Shown here piece after piece: positions 32,388-39,459 of a DNA stretch of 43,155 nucleotides (position 1 is the stretch's first letter; every line of letters begins with the position of its first letter). The stretch is taken from the NCBI GenBank assembly GCA_944380545.1, contig CALWHV010000011.1:1-43155 (forward strand), given 5' to 3'. The DNA comes from an uncultured Eubacterium sp. (GTDB taxonomy: Bacteria; Bacillota; Clostridia; Oscillospirales; Acutalibacteraceae). A model generated the notes under the pieces. It was not told the origin of the DNA and ran no database searches. It was given only the letters and a program-made list of their open reading frames with translations. The position numbers and the translations under genes were made by a program.

Positions 32388-32852
32388 TTATAAAATCTGT
32401 TCCATAGTATATTTTTGTATACAGAGGCCGCATTTTTCATAAAATTTTCTTGCGCTTTCGTTGAGCGCCCAGACATTGAGCGTTACATTGCGGCAGCCGG
32501 AGCTTTTTGCAAAATCGAGCACATATCCATAAAGCTTTGAACCGATATGCCGACCGCGGCAGCTTTCATCAACGCACAGGTCGTCGATATACAGAGTTTT
32601 TATATCGTTCATAGCGCCCGAATCGGAGCGCTTAAAGACGCAAAACGCATAGCCGAGAAGCCTCTCGCCCTCAACAGCGGCGAAAACGGGCGTGTTTTCA
32701 TCCTGCACGATTGCCTCAAGCTGCGAATCCGTATACTTTTTTGCGCCCGCCTTGAACAAATCGGGCCTTGCATCCGAATGAATCTTATTTACCTGAAAGA
32801 GCAGCCGGTTAAGCTGCGGGATATCCCCTGTTTGCGCGCGGCGTATCAGCAC
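32388..32852 (-). CDS. GNAT-family N-acetyltransferase
   Basis: The product is 154 residues from GTG 32852, with AGGAG 8 bases upstream. The GNAT order is visible: MLIRRAQTGDI at the N-terminus, GYAFCVFK and LYIDDLCVDESCRGRHIGSKLYGYVLDFA (the R/Q-x-x-G-x-G/A acetyl-CoA loop is RGRHIG), then VTLNVWALNESARKFYEKCGL. It could acetylate a protein N-terminus, an amine or a small molecule; nothing here decides this. It has no obvious partner gene. Confidence 0.85.
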   Translation of the reverse strand: MLIRRAQTGDIPQLNRLLFQVNKIHSDARPDLFKAGAKKYTDSQLEAIVQDENTPVFAAVEGERLLGYAFCVFKRSDSGAMNDIKTLYIDDLCVDESCRGRHIGSKLYGYVLDFAKSSGCRNVTLNVWALNESARKFYEKCGLCIQKYTMEQIL

Positions 32853-32880
32853 AAAACCATCTCCTGCTAAAATGATGCGC

Positions 32881-33246
32881 TCAGCTTATTTTAAGATTGC
32901 TTTTGAGCTTATTAAAGGTGTCCTCGCTTACATTATGCTCAATGCGGCAAGCCTCCTGCTCGGCGGTATCCTCATCCACGCCCACGCTCATAAGCAGCTT
33001 TTTGAAGAACAGGTGGCGCTCGTAGATCTCCTGCGCTGTCTGCAAGCCGGATTCGGTGAGCACGAGGCAGCCGTTATCCTCAACCGTGAGAAAGCCGCCG
33101 TCTCTGAGCTGGGACACGGCGTGGCTGACGCTCGGCTTTGAATAATTCATAAAGCCGGCGACATCCACGGAGCGCACATAGCCCTTTCTGTTTTTGATTA
33201 TAAGTATGGCTTCAAGATAATCCTCGCCGGATGTATGAAGTGTCAT
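32881..33246 (-). CDS. DtxR/MntR-family metal-dependent transcriptional repressor
   Basis: The product is 121 residues from ATG 33246, right after AGGAGGT. Residues 1-65 form the winged helix (SVDVAGFMNYSKPSVSHAVSQLRDGGFLTV), the rest a dimerisation and metal domain without the SH3 tail, as in MntR. Likely ligands are Asp9, Glu12, His78, Cys100, Glu103 and His104. Asp9/Glu12 look manganese-type, while Cys100 in EACRIEH is like the cysteine of DtxR/IdeR; B. subtilis MntR has Glu there. Target genes are not adjacent. It lies downstream of pflA but behind a terminator. Confidence 0.85.
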   Translation of the reverse strand: MTLHTSGEDYLEAILIIKNRKGYVRSVDVAGFMNYSKPSVSHAVSQLRDGGFLTVEDNGCLVLTESGLQTAQEIYERHLFFKKLLMSVGVDEDTAEQEACRIEHNVSEDTFNKLKSNLKIS

Positions 33247-33265
33247 AGCGACCTCCTGCTTTGGC

Positions 33266-33290
33266 AAAAGGCACGCCTGCGCGCGCCTTT
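33266..33290 (-). terminator. Terminator of pflBA
   Basis: On the minus strand AAAGGCGCGC pairs with GCGTGCCTTT (one G-T pair), followed by a short T-run. Confidence 0.65.
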
Positions 33291-33297
33291 ATTTGAG

Positions 33298-34041
33298 TTA
33301 CATATAATTTTGTGTTTTCAGCAGCGCTTCTGCTTTTTTAATCTCGTCTTCCGTGGGGACGCGCTGAGCGCCGAGAGTGTACGGTATGCCGAGCTTTTCC
33401 CACTTGAACAGCCCCAGCGTGTGATACGGCAGCACCTCCACCCTTTTGACGGTTTTAAGAGAAGAGATAAACTCGCCGGCTTTTGCAAGCTCCTCCTCGT
33501 CGTCGGTAAGTCCCGGCACGAGGACGCGGCGTATCCACATATCCTTGCCGTTATCGGAAAGAAAGCGCGCCATTTGAAGGATATTCTCATTGCCGTGACC
33601 CGTGAGCATTTTATGCTTTTCGAGATCCATCTGCTTGAGGTCGAGCAAAAAGAGATCCGTTACTTCGCAAAGGCGGCGAAAGCCGGAGATGAACGGCTCC
33701 TCCTGTGTGAAGGGCTGGCCGGCAGTATCAAGCGCAGTATGCACGCCCCTTGCCTTTGCCAGCTCAAAGAGCCGCGTTACAAACTCCGTTTGGAGCAGCG
33801 GCTCTCCCCCGCTGACGGTTATTCCGCCTCGGGAGAGATCATTTCCCCAATAATTATGATATTTCCATGCCTTTTCAAAAAGCTCCTCGGCATCCCATTC
33901 CTCGCCGCCCGAAAAAGCCCAGGTTTCGGGATTATGGCAGTAGCGGCAGCGCATATTGCAGCCCTGAAGGAATATCACGAAGCGAACGCCGGGCCCGTCT
34001 ACCGAGCCGAAGCTTTCAAGGGAGTGGACATATCCCGTCAT
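33298..34041 (-). CDS. pflA: Pyruvate formate-lyase activating enzyme (radical SAM)
   Basis: The product is 247 residues. ATG 34041 lies four bases after the pflB stop; longer starts run into pflB and are rejected. The radical SAM cluster motif is CNMRCRYC (Cys28, Cys32, Cys35), preceded by DGPGVRFVIFLQGC and followed by ITVSGGEPL. It abstracts hydrogen from the glycine of PflB to make the glycyl radical. No extra ferredoxin cluster insert is present, as expected for the PflA type. Confidence 0.95.
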   Translation of the reverse strand: MTGYVHSLESFGSVDGPGVRFVIFLQGCNMRCRYCHNPETWAFSGGEEWDAEELFEKAWKYHNYWGNDLSRGGITVSGGEPLLQTEFVTRLFELAKARGVHTALDTAGQPFTQEEPFISGFRRLCEVTDLFLLDLKQMDLEKHKMLTGHGNENILQMARFLSDNGKDMWIRRVLVPGLTDDEEELAKAGEFISSLKTVKRVEVLPYHTLGLFKWEKLGIPYTLGAQRVPTEDEIKKAEALLKTQNYM

Positions 34042-34045
34042 CAAA

Positions 34046-36298
34046 TCACATCCTGTCGTGGCAGGTGCGCGCGATAACATCAAGCTGCTGCTCGCGCGTG
34101 AGGTCTATGAATTTTACGGCGTAGCCGGATACGCGGATCGTGAAGTTTGCATACTCCTCTTTTTCGGGATGCTCCATAGCGTCCAGCAGCTTTTCCTTGC
34201 CGAACACATTTACATTGAGATGATGCGCGCCCTGGTCAAAATAGCCGTCCAGCACCTGAACAAGGTTTGTTACCCGCTCCTCCTCGCTGTGGCCGATAGC
34301 CTCGGGATTGATGGTCTGTGTGTTTGAAATGCCGTCCAGCGCCCAATGATAGGGCAGCTTCGCCACGGAATTGAGCGAGGCGAGAAGGCCGTTTTGCTCT
34401 GCGCCGTAGCTGGGATTTGCGCCGGGAGAAAGCGGAGCGCCCGCGCGTCTTCCGTCCGGCATATTGCCGGTTGCCTTGCCGTAAACGACATTTGAGGTAA
34501 TGGTGAGGATTGAGGTGGTGGGCTCTGAATTGCGGTAGGTATGGCGGCGCTTGATCATCTCAAGGAAGGTCTTGAGCAGCCATACGGCGATATCGTCCGC
34601 ACGGTCGTCGTCATTTCCGTATCTGGGGAAATCGCCCTCGGTTTCATAATCGACAACAAGGCCGTTTTCATCGCGAATCGTTTTTACCTTTGCATATTTG
34701 ATTGCGCTGAGCGAATCAACGACATGGGAGAAGCCGGCGATGCCGGTGGCGAAGGTGCGGCGCACATCGGTGTCTATAAGCGCCATAAGCGACGATTCGT
34801 AATAATACTTATCGTGCATATACTGGATGAGATTCAGCGTATTTACATAGAGCCCTGCAAGCCAATCCATCATAACGAGATATTTTTTCATAACCTCGTC
34901 ATAATCAAGATATTCGCTTGTGATGGGGGCGTACGGCGGGGCTACCTGATCATGCGACTTTGTATCCACGCCGCCGTTGATGGCGTAAAGCAGGCATTTT
35001 GCAAGGTTTGCGCGCGCGCCGAAGAACTGCATCTCCTTGCCGGTCTGGGTGGCGGAAACGCAGCAGCAGATGGAATAATCATCGCCCCAGACGGGCTTCA
35101 TAACATCGTCGTTTTCATACTGGATGGAGCTGGTGGTGATGGAGATGTATGAGGAATACCTTTTGAAATTATCGGGAAGCGCGCTTGAATAGAGCACCGT
35201 GAGGTTCGGCTCCGGAGAGGGACCCATATTTTCAAGCGTGTGCAGGAAACGGTAATCCGTTTTGGTTACCATGGAGCGGCCGTCCACCCCGATGCCGCCG
35301 ACCTCGAGCGTTGCCCATACCGGGTCGCCGCTGAAGAGCTGGTTATAAGACGGGATGCGGGCGAATTTGACCATACGGAATTTCATAGTCATATGGTCTA
35401 TGATCTCCTGCGCCTCGCTTTCGGTGATAACGCCGTTTTTAAGGTCGCGCTGGAAATAAATATCAAGGAAGGTGGAGATCCTGCCGACGCTCATAGCCGC
35501 GCCGTTTTGCGTTTTGATAGCAGCAAGATAGCCGAAATAGAGCCACTGAGCCGCCTCTTTTGCATTTGCCGCGGGCTGAGAGATATCAAAGCCGTAAATC
35601 TCCGCCATTTTTTTCATACCCTTAAGGGCGTTTATCTGCATTCTTATCTCTTCGCGCAGGCGGATGACATCATCCGTCATAGTGCCGTCGCCGCAGTTTG
35701 CAAAATCCTTTTCCTTTTCCTCAACGAGGAAATCTATGCCGTAAAGCGCAACGCGGCGGTAGTCGCCTACTATTCTGCCGCGGCCGTAGGTGTCGGGCAG
35801 GCCGGTGATGATCTTATTGTGGCGCGCCTTTTTCATTTCAGGGGTGTACGCGTCAAACACGGCCTGATTATGAGTTCTGCTGTATTCCGTGAAAATCTTA
35901 TGCAGCTCGGACGCGGGCTTATAGCCGTAGGTTTCGCACGCCTCCTCCGCCATTTTTATGCCGCCGAAGGGCATAAAGGCTCTTTTGAGGGGCTTATCGG
36001 TTTGCAGGCCGACGATTTTTTCAAGCTCCTTTGTATCCTTGCCGATATATCCGGGACCGTAGGAGGTGAGGGTGGAAACCACCTCTGTTTCCATATCGAG
36101 CACGCCGTTATTTGCGCGCTCCTCCTTTTGGAGCTGCTGAAGCATACCCCAAAGCTTATCCGTTGCCTCGGTAGGAGCGGCAAGGAAGGACTCATCGCCG
36201 TCGTACGGCTCATAGTTTTTCTGGATGAAATCGCGGACATTTACTTCCTCTTTCCAGATGCGGCCCTCAAAGCCTTTCCACTGCTTAAAATCCGTCAT
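34046..36298 (-). CDS. pflB: Formate C-acetyltransferase (pyruvate formate-lyase)
   Basis: This 750-residue glycyl radical enzyme turns pyruvate and CoA into acetyl-CoA and formate. The adjacent catalytic cysteines are in [12 protein letters not shown] (Cys412, Cys413; Cys411 also precedes them). The radical glycine is Gly725 in RVSGYAVKF near the C-terminus. [20 protein letters not shown] and [17 protein letters not shown] mark the PFL clade rather than diol dehydratases. ATG 36298 follows CAGGAGG. It is in an operon with pflA and shows the window belongs to an anaerobe doing mixed-acid fermentation. Confidence 0.97.
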   Translation of the reverse strand: MTDFKQWKGFEGRIWKEEVNVRDFIQKNYEPYDGDESFLAAPTEATDKLWGMLQQLQKEERANNGVLDMETEVVSTLTSYGPGYIGKDTKELEKIVGLQTDKPLKRAFMPFGGIKMAEEACETYGYKPASELHKIFTEYSRTHNQAVFDAYTPEMKKARHNKIITGLPDTYGRGRIVGDYRRVALYGIDFLVEEKEKDFANCGDGTMTDDVIRLREEIRMQINALKGMKKMAEIYGFDISQPAANAKEAAQWLYFGYLAAIKTQNGAAMSVGRISTFLDIYFQRDLKNGVITESEAQEIIDHMTMKFRMVKFARIPSYNQLFSGDPVWATLEVGGIGVDGRSMVTKTDYRFLHTLENMGPSPEPNLTVLYSSALPDNFKRYSSYISITTSSIQYENDDVMKPVWGDDYSICCCVSATQTGKEMQFFGARANLAKCLLYAINGGVDTKSHDQVAPPYAPITSEYLDYDEVMKKYLVMMDWLAGLYVNTLNLIQYMHDKYYYESSLMALIDTDVRRTFATGIAGFSHVVDSLSAIKYAKVKTIRDENGLVVDYETEGDFPRYGNDDDRADDIAVWLLKTFLEMIKRRHTYRNSEPTTSILTITSNVVYGKATGNMPDGRRAGAPLSPGANPSYGAEQNGLLASLNSVAKLPYHWALDGISNTQTINPEAIGHSEEERVTNLVQVLDGYFDQGAHHLNVNVFGKEKLLDAMEHPEKEEYANFTIRVSGYAVKFIDLTREQQLDVIARTCHDRM

Positions 36299-36367
36299 TT
36301 TTAAACCTCCTGCAGAAAATGTTAAAATAAGGAAAAACCTTATATTTTGTGGTTTTGGAGCAGAGCG

Positions 36368-36396
36368 CTAACTATATATGGTTAGAACTTGCTAAC
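36368..36396. promoter_or_regulatory. Three spaced CTAAC/GTTAG elements, candidate operator of pflBA
   Basis: CTAAC (36368-36372), GTTAG (36381-36385) and CTAAC (36392-36396) alternate in orientation, giving two overlapping inverted repeats just downstream of the predicted pfl promoter. This position fits repressor control of pflBA. The regulator is unknown, and the sites do not match the Rex consensus. Confidence 0.4.
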
Positions 36397-36406
36397 TTGG
36401 AATATA

Positions 36407-36435
36407 ATAATAACACCTTTAAAACAAAAATGCAA
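36407..36435 (-). promoter_or_regulatory. Sigma-A promoter of pflBA
   Basis: On the minus strand, TTGCAT (36435-36430), a 17-base spacer and TATTAT (36412-36407). Confidence 0.6.
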
Positions 36436-36503
36436 TAGGAAAATTCTATAACATAAATCTGTTAAAAAGGTGCTTTTTATTGAAAGTATATAAAAAACTT
36501 TTT

Positions 36504-37034
36504 TCAGCGTGAAAACACATTTCCTCCGGAGCAGTCAACTGCCACGGTGAGCGGAAAATCCTTAAACACGAGCCTCTTGACGGATTCGCAGCCGAGATCC
36601 TCGTAAGCGATAACATCGCACTGCTTTATACATTTTGAAGCAAGCGCGCCCGCGCCGCCGATGGCGCAGAGGTAAACCGCCTTGTTATTGATGATTGAAG
36701 CGCACACCTCGCCGCTGCGCTCGCCCTTGCCAATCATTGCGGCAAGCCCGTTATCGAGCAGGAGCGGGGTGAAAACATCCATCCTGCCGGAGGTGGTCGG
36801 TCCGCAGGCGCCGACGGCAAGCCCCTCGGGCGCGGGGGTGGGGCCGGCATAGTAGATAACGGAATCCTTAAGGTCAAACGGCAGCTCGCCGCCGCTGTTT
36901 AAAGCGGCCGCGATCCTTTTATGGGCGGCGTCTCTTGAAGTATAAACGACGCCGGAAAGCACCACCCTGTCGCCTGCTTTGAGGATCGGCGCATATTCGC
37001 GAAGCTGCGACGAATCAAGCTCGTAAGTTTTCAT
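36504..37034 (-). CDS. Class I fumarase/tartrate dehydratase beta-type subunit
   Basis: This 176-residue protein corresponds to the C-terminal half of iron-sulfur hydro-lyases (FumA C-terminal/TtdB). Marks are LSGVVYTSRDAAHKRI, IYYAGPTPA, ACGPTTSGRMD, and MIGKGERS. The alpha subunit that carries the iron-sulfur cluster is normally encoded immediately upstream, but here the upstream gene is a small coiled-coil protein. The active enzyme therefore needs an alpha subunit encoded elsewhere. ATG 37034 follows GGGAGAATGGTG. Confidence 0.88.
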   Translation of the reverse strand: MKTYELDSSQLREYAPILKAGDRVVLSGVVYTSRDAAHKRIAAALNSGGELPFDLKDSVIYYAGPTPAPEGLAVGACGPTTSGRMDVFTPLLLDNGLAAMIGKGERSGEVCASIINNKAVYLCAIGGAGALASKCIKQCDVIAYEDLGCESVKRLVFKDFPLTVAVDCSGGNVFSR

Positions 37035-37048
37035 ATCACCATTCTCCC

Positions 37049-37288
37049 TCAGCTGCCGCCGTTTTCGTTGCGCGCGGCTTTAAGCATTTCGCGCAGCTTT
37101 TCGTTTTCCTCTTCAAGCGATTGCAGCACGGCTATATTCTGGGCAAGCTCGCGGTTTGCCTCCTTGAGCTGAAAATCAAGGTTTGTGTTAACGATCTCCA
37201 GCCGCTGACATTCAAAGTTGACATCCTCAAGAGCTGCCATAAGGCGCGATATCTGCTCTTTTAATGTTTCTATATCCCTGTTTGCCGT
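37049..37288 (-). CDS. Small coiled-coil protein, apparent ACG start
   Basis: AAGGAGGG lies 7 bases before an ACG at 37288. Starting there gives 79 residues beginning with Ala-Asn-Arg-Asp-Ile-Glu-Thr-Leu, almost entirely a charged heptad-patterned helix (LMAALEDVNFECQRLEIVN, LEEENEKLREML). The frame is open upstream to a TTG at 37351, but a likely promoter at 37313-37342 puts transcription start near 37306, after that TTG. No ATG, GTG or TTG lies at usable distance from the ribosome site. No family was recognised; a cell division or envelope scaffold role would be a guess. It lies 14 bases before the fumarase-type gene. Confidence 0.6.
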   Translation of the reverse strand, partial: TANRDIETLKEQISRLMAALEDVNFECQRLEIVNTNLDFQLKEANRELAQNIAVLQSLEEENEKLREMLKAARNENGGS

Positions 37289-37312
37289 AGGGCAGCCCTC
37301 CTTAAAATGTGA

Positions 37313-37342
37313 TATATACGCCGCAAAACCGCAGCAGAGCAA
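37313..37342 (-). promoter_or_regulatory. Probable promoter of the coiled-coil and fumarase-type genes
   Basis: On the minus strand, TTGCTC (37342-37337), an 18-base spacer and TATATA (37318-37313). It is weaker than others here, but its position matters for the start codon of the coiled-coil gene. Confidence 0.45.
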
Positions 37343-37349
37343 AACGCTC

Positions 37350-37490
37350 AAAGCGCGAATGCCGCACGACTGTGCGGCATAATTTATTTGCGTTGATTAA
37401 AAATGCGACTATTTAATAAAATGTTTAAGCAAAAACTATTTTTATCAATATAATCTCACAGCGCGCCTTTGGCTGTCTTTATCGACAGCC
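37350..37490. repeat. Dispersed structured intergenic repeat, copy C
   Basis: The 141 bases are colinear with copies A and B. The first hairpin is ATGCCGCAC/GTGCGGCAT (37359-37380), followed by an AT-rich centre, then GCGCGCC and a perfect GGCTGTC/GACAGCC hairpin with loop TTTATC (37471-37490). Here the T-tract after hairpin 1 is poor, so the copy is not just a terminator. It ends 12 bases before the stop of the foldase gene at 37503. Confidence 0.8.
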
Positions 37491-37502
37491 CCCTGCTGAG
37501 AT

Positions 37503-39371
37503 TTACGCGTCTATATCGGTATCCTTTTCAATATAGAATCTGCCGAACCAGTTAAGGCTGATTGAATAATTTGAATCTATCTCATCGGCTGCGGATTCGG
37601 CATCGCGCGAGGCAACAGCGCTTTCAGCGTTTACGCGCCAGATAGGCGTGCCGCTGCCGCCGACAAAATACATAATATGATAGCCGTACTCGGTTTGAAC
37701 GATATCGATATCGCCGGCGCGGCGGGCGGGATCAAGCGACCACGCCTCGAACGCATCGACCATCTGGCCGGGCGCTACGCTCTCGTAAAGGCCGCCGGTG
37801 GAAGCTGAGCCGGTGTCGTCCGTATTATCGGCAACAAGCGCTTCAAAGGAAGCCTCCGTGCGCTCGCCTGACTCATACTGAGAGACGATATCCTCAGCCT
37901 TTTCGTACGCCGCGCTCCACTGCTCTGCGCTTGCGGAGGTTGCATCCGTTGAATCATCATCGGTTTCGGGGGCAACGAGAATATGGCGAACATTTGCGCT
38001 TTCCGCCTCCGGCACGGAAACGGGCTCAAGCACATAGACGACCGTTGTTGAATACTGATAGATATCGCCGGCGGCGCGGTCAGCGCTGAAGAGCCAGTCA
38101 AGACCGGGATAGGAAAGCTCCTCATCCTCGCTGTGCTCCTCGCCCTCCTCGTGCGTATGCTCCTCTGCCGTGGCTATCGCATAGCCGCCGTTTTGAAGCA
38201 CCTGCCTGGTTGCGTAACGCTTTGTTGTAGCCTCGTCCTGGGCGTAATACTCGCTGTTGAACGCCGTATCGTCGCTGTACTGCACGGCAAGGTCTGAGAA
38301 ATTGGAGCCGTCGGCACGAAGCGCATCCTTGAAGGCAACGGCGTCGTCCTCTGTTCCTGCCTCGAAAATACGAACTGAAACAGCTTCAAAATCAGAGATA
38401 TTGGCGTCGCGGTACTCCTCGAAATCAGCGTCCGTATATTCCGTTTCGGAAACATTTTCGGACATTTCAGACTGATAGTTCTGAGCTATATAGGATATTT
38501 TGGACTCGCGCCTGAACACTTCCTCCGTTACGCCCTTGCCCATCGCCTGAACGAGATAGGCGGAAAGCGTGTAGCCGTAGGTATTGGCGTTTGATTCGTA
38601 TTCGCTGAGCGTATCGTCTATCTGAGTCTGCTGCTCCTCGGTTATCTCCGGCTCCTCGCCGCCGTTTGCCGCAACAGCCTCGTTATAATAGGCGTATGTG
38701 GTTTTGATGCCCTCAAGCACCTGCTCGTTCAAATATTCGAGCCAGGTAACGACCTCGTCGTCCTCGTTAGTGGTGGTCTGCTTGGAGAGCGGAATATCAA
38801 AATCGACATCAAGATTATTCTCGGCAAGGTCCAGACCGTACTGCTCATAGGTCTGCTGGGTGGACATAAGATTATTGTATGTATTTGCAAAATAGTAGTT
38901 ATAGGTGGAGACGGGGATCCTTATCTTATCGCCGTCCTTATCCGTGATAGTGGCGGCAGTAATGCCGGTAGTCCACTGCAAAACGGAATGGACGAAGCCC
39001 TTGCGCACCGCGCCGGTGCAGACATAGGTGACGAGGAGCGCAACCACTACGACGGCGGCGACAACGCCTTTTATCACGCGCGCCGTATTTGAGGAAACGC
39101 CGCTTTTTTTGCCGTTTAATCTGTCCATCTTATTCCTTACGGCGTCTATCTGCTTATTGAGCTCCTGCTTTTTTGCATCGCTTGTTTCAACATCGCGCTT
39201 TGATTTAAGCTGCTGAAGCTCCTTTTCAAGGGCGCTTCTTTTTTCCGCAAGCTTTTTTGCGCGCTTTGCCTGAGACGCAGCTTTTTTTGAGGCGGAGTCC
39301 TTTTTGCCGGAGCCGGAAATGGAGCCGCCGCTGAGGATATCCTCGTTAAGGTCTTTATCGTTTTTAGCCAT
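37503..39371 (-). CDS. Membrane-anchored parvulin-type peptidyl-prolyl isomerase/foldase
   Basis: The product is 622 residues from ATG 39371 (AGGAT upstream). Residues 1-100 are a very basic cytoplasmic coiled coil, residues about 105-130 one membrane helix (VIKGVVAAVVVVALLVTYV), and the rest extracytoplasmic. A parvulin domain is marked by VRHILVAPE and by GGLYESVAPGQMVDAFEAW ... EYGYHIMYF. A histidine/glutamate-rich loop (EEHTHEEGEEHSEDEE) in the middle might bind metal. Related PrsA and SurA proteins fold exported proteins. It is paralogous to the next gene. Confidence 0.85.
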   Translation of the reverse strand: MAKNDKDLNEDILSGGSISGSGKKDSASKKAASQAKRAKKLAEKRSALEKELQQLKSKRDVETSDAKKQELNKQIDAVRNKMDRLNGKKSGVSSNTARVIKGVVAAVVVVALLVTYVCTGAVRKGFVHSVLQWTTGITAATITDKDGDKIRIPVSTYNYYFANTYNNLMSTQQTYEQYGLDLAENNLDVDFDIPLSKQTTTNEDDEVVTWLEYLNEQVLEGIKTTYAYYNEAVAANGGEEPEITEEQQTQIDDTLSEYESNANTYGYTLSAYLVQAMGKGVTEEVFRRESKISYIAQNYQSEMSENVSETEYTDADFEEYRDANISDFEAVSVRIFEAGTEDDAVAFKDALRADGSNFSDLAVQYSDDTAFNSEYYAQDEATTKRYATRQVLQNGGYAIATAEEHTHEEGEEHSEDEELSYPGLDWLFSADRAAGDIYQYSTTVVYVLEPVSVPEAESANVRHILVAPETDDDSTDATSASAEQWSAAYEKAEDIVSQYESGERTEASFEALVADNTDDTGSASTGGLYESVAPGQMVDAFEAWSLDPARRAGDIDIVQTEYGYHIMYFVGGSGTPIWRVNAESAVASRDAESAADEIDSNYSISLNWFGRFYIEKDTDIDA

Positions 39372-39459
39372 TTTTTTCATCCTATCCTATATAGATTTTA
39401 CAGCAGTTCATTTGTATATCATTTTACAACAAACACGCTGATTTTACAAGATATAATTT

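Noticed and set aside
35240..36304. 354-residue open frame on the plus strand
   Set aside because: Antisense shadow of pflB, whose reading frame and motifs are certain.
36299..36503. Possible Rex (redox) operator upstream of pflB
   Set aside because: TGTTAA-like words occur, but no palindrome of the TTGTGA-TCACAA type with correct spacing was found.
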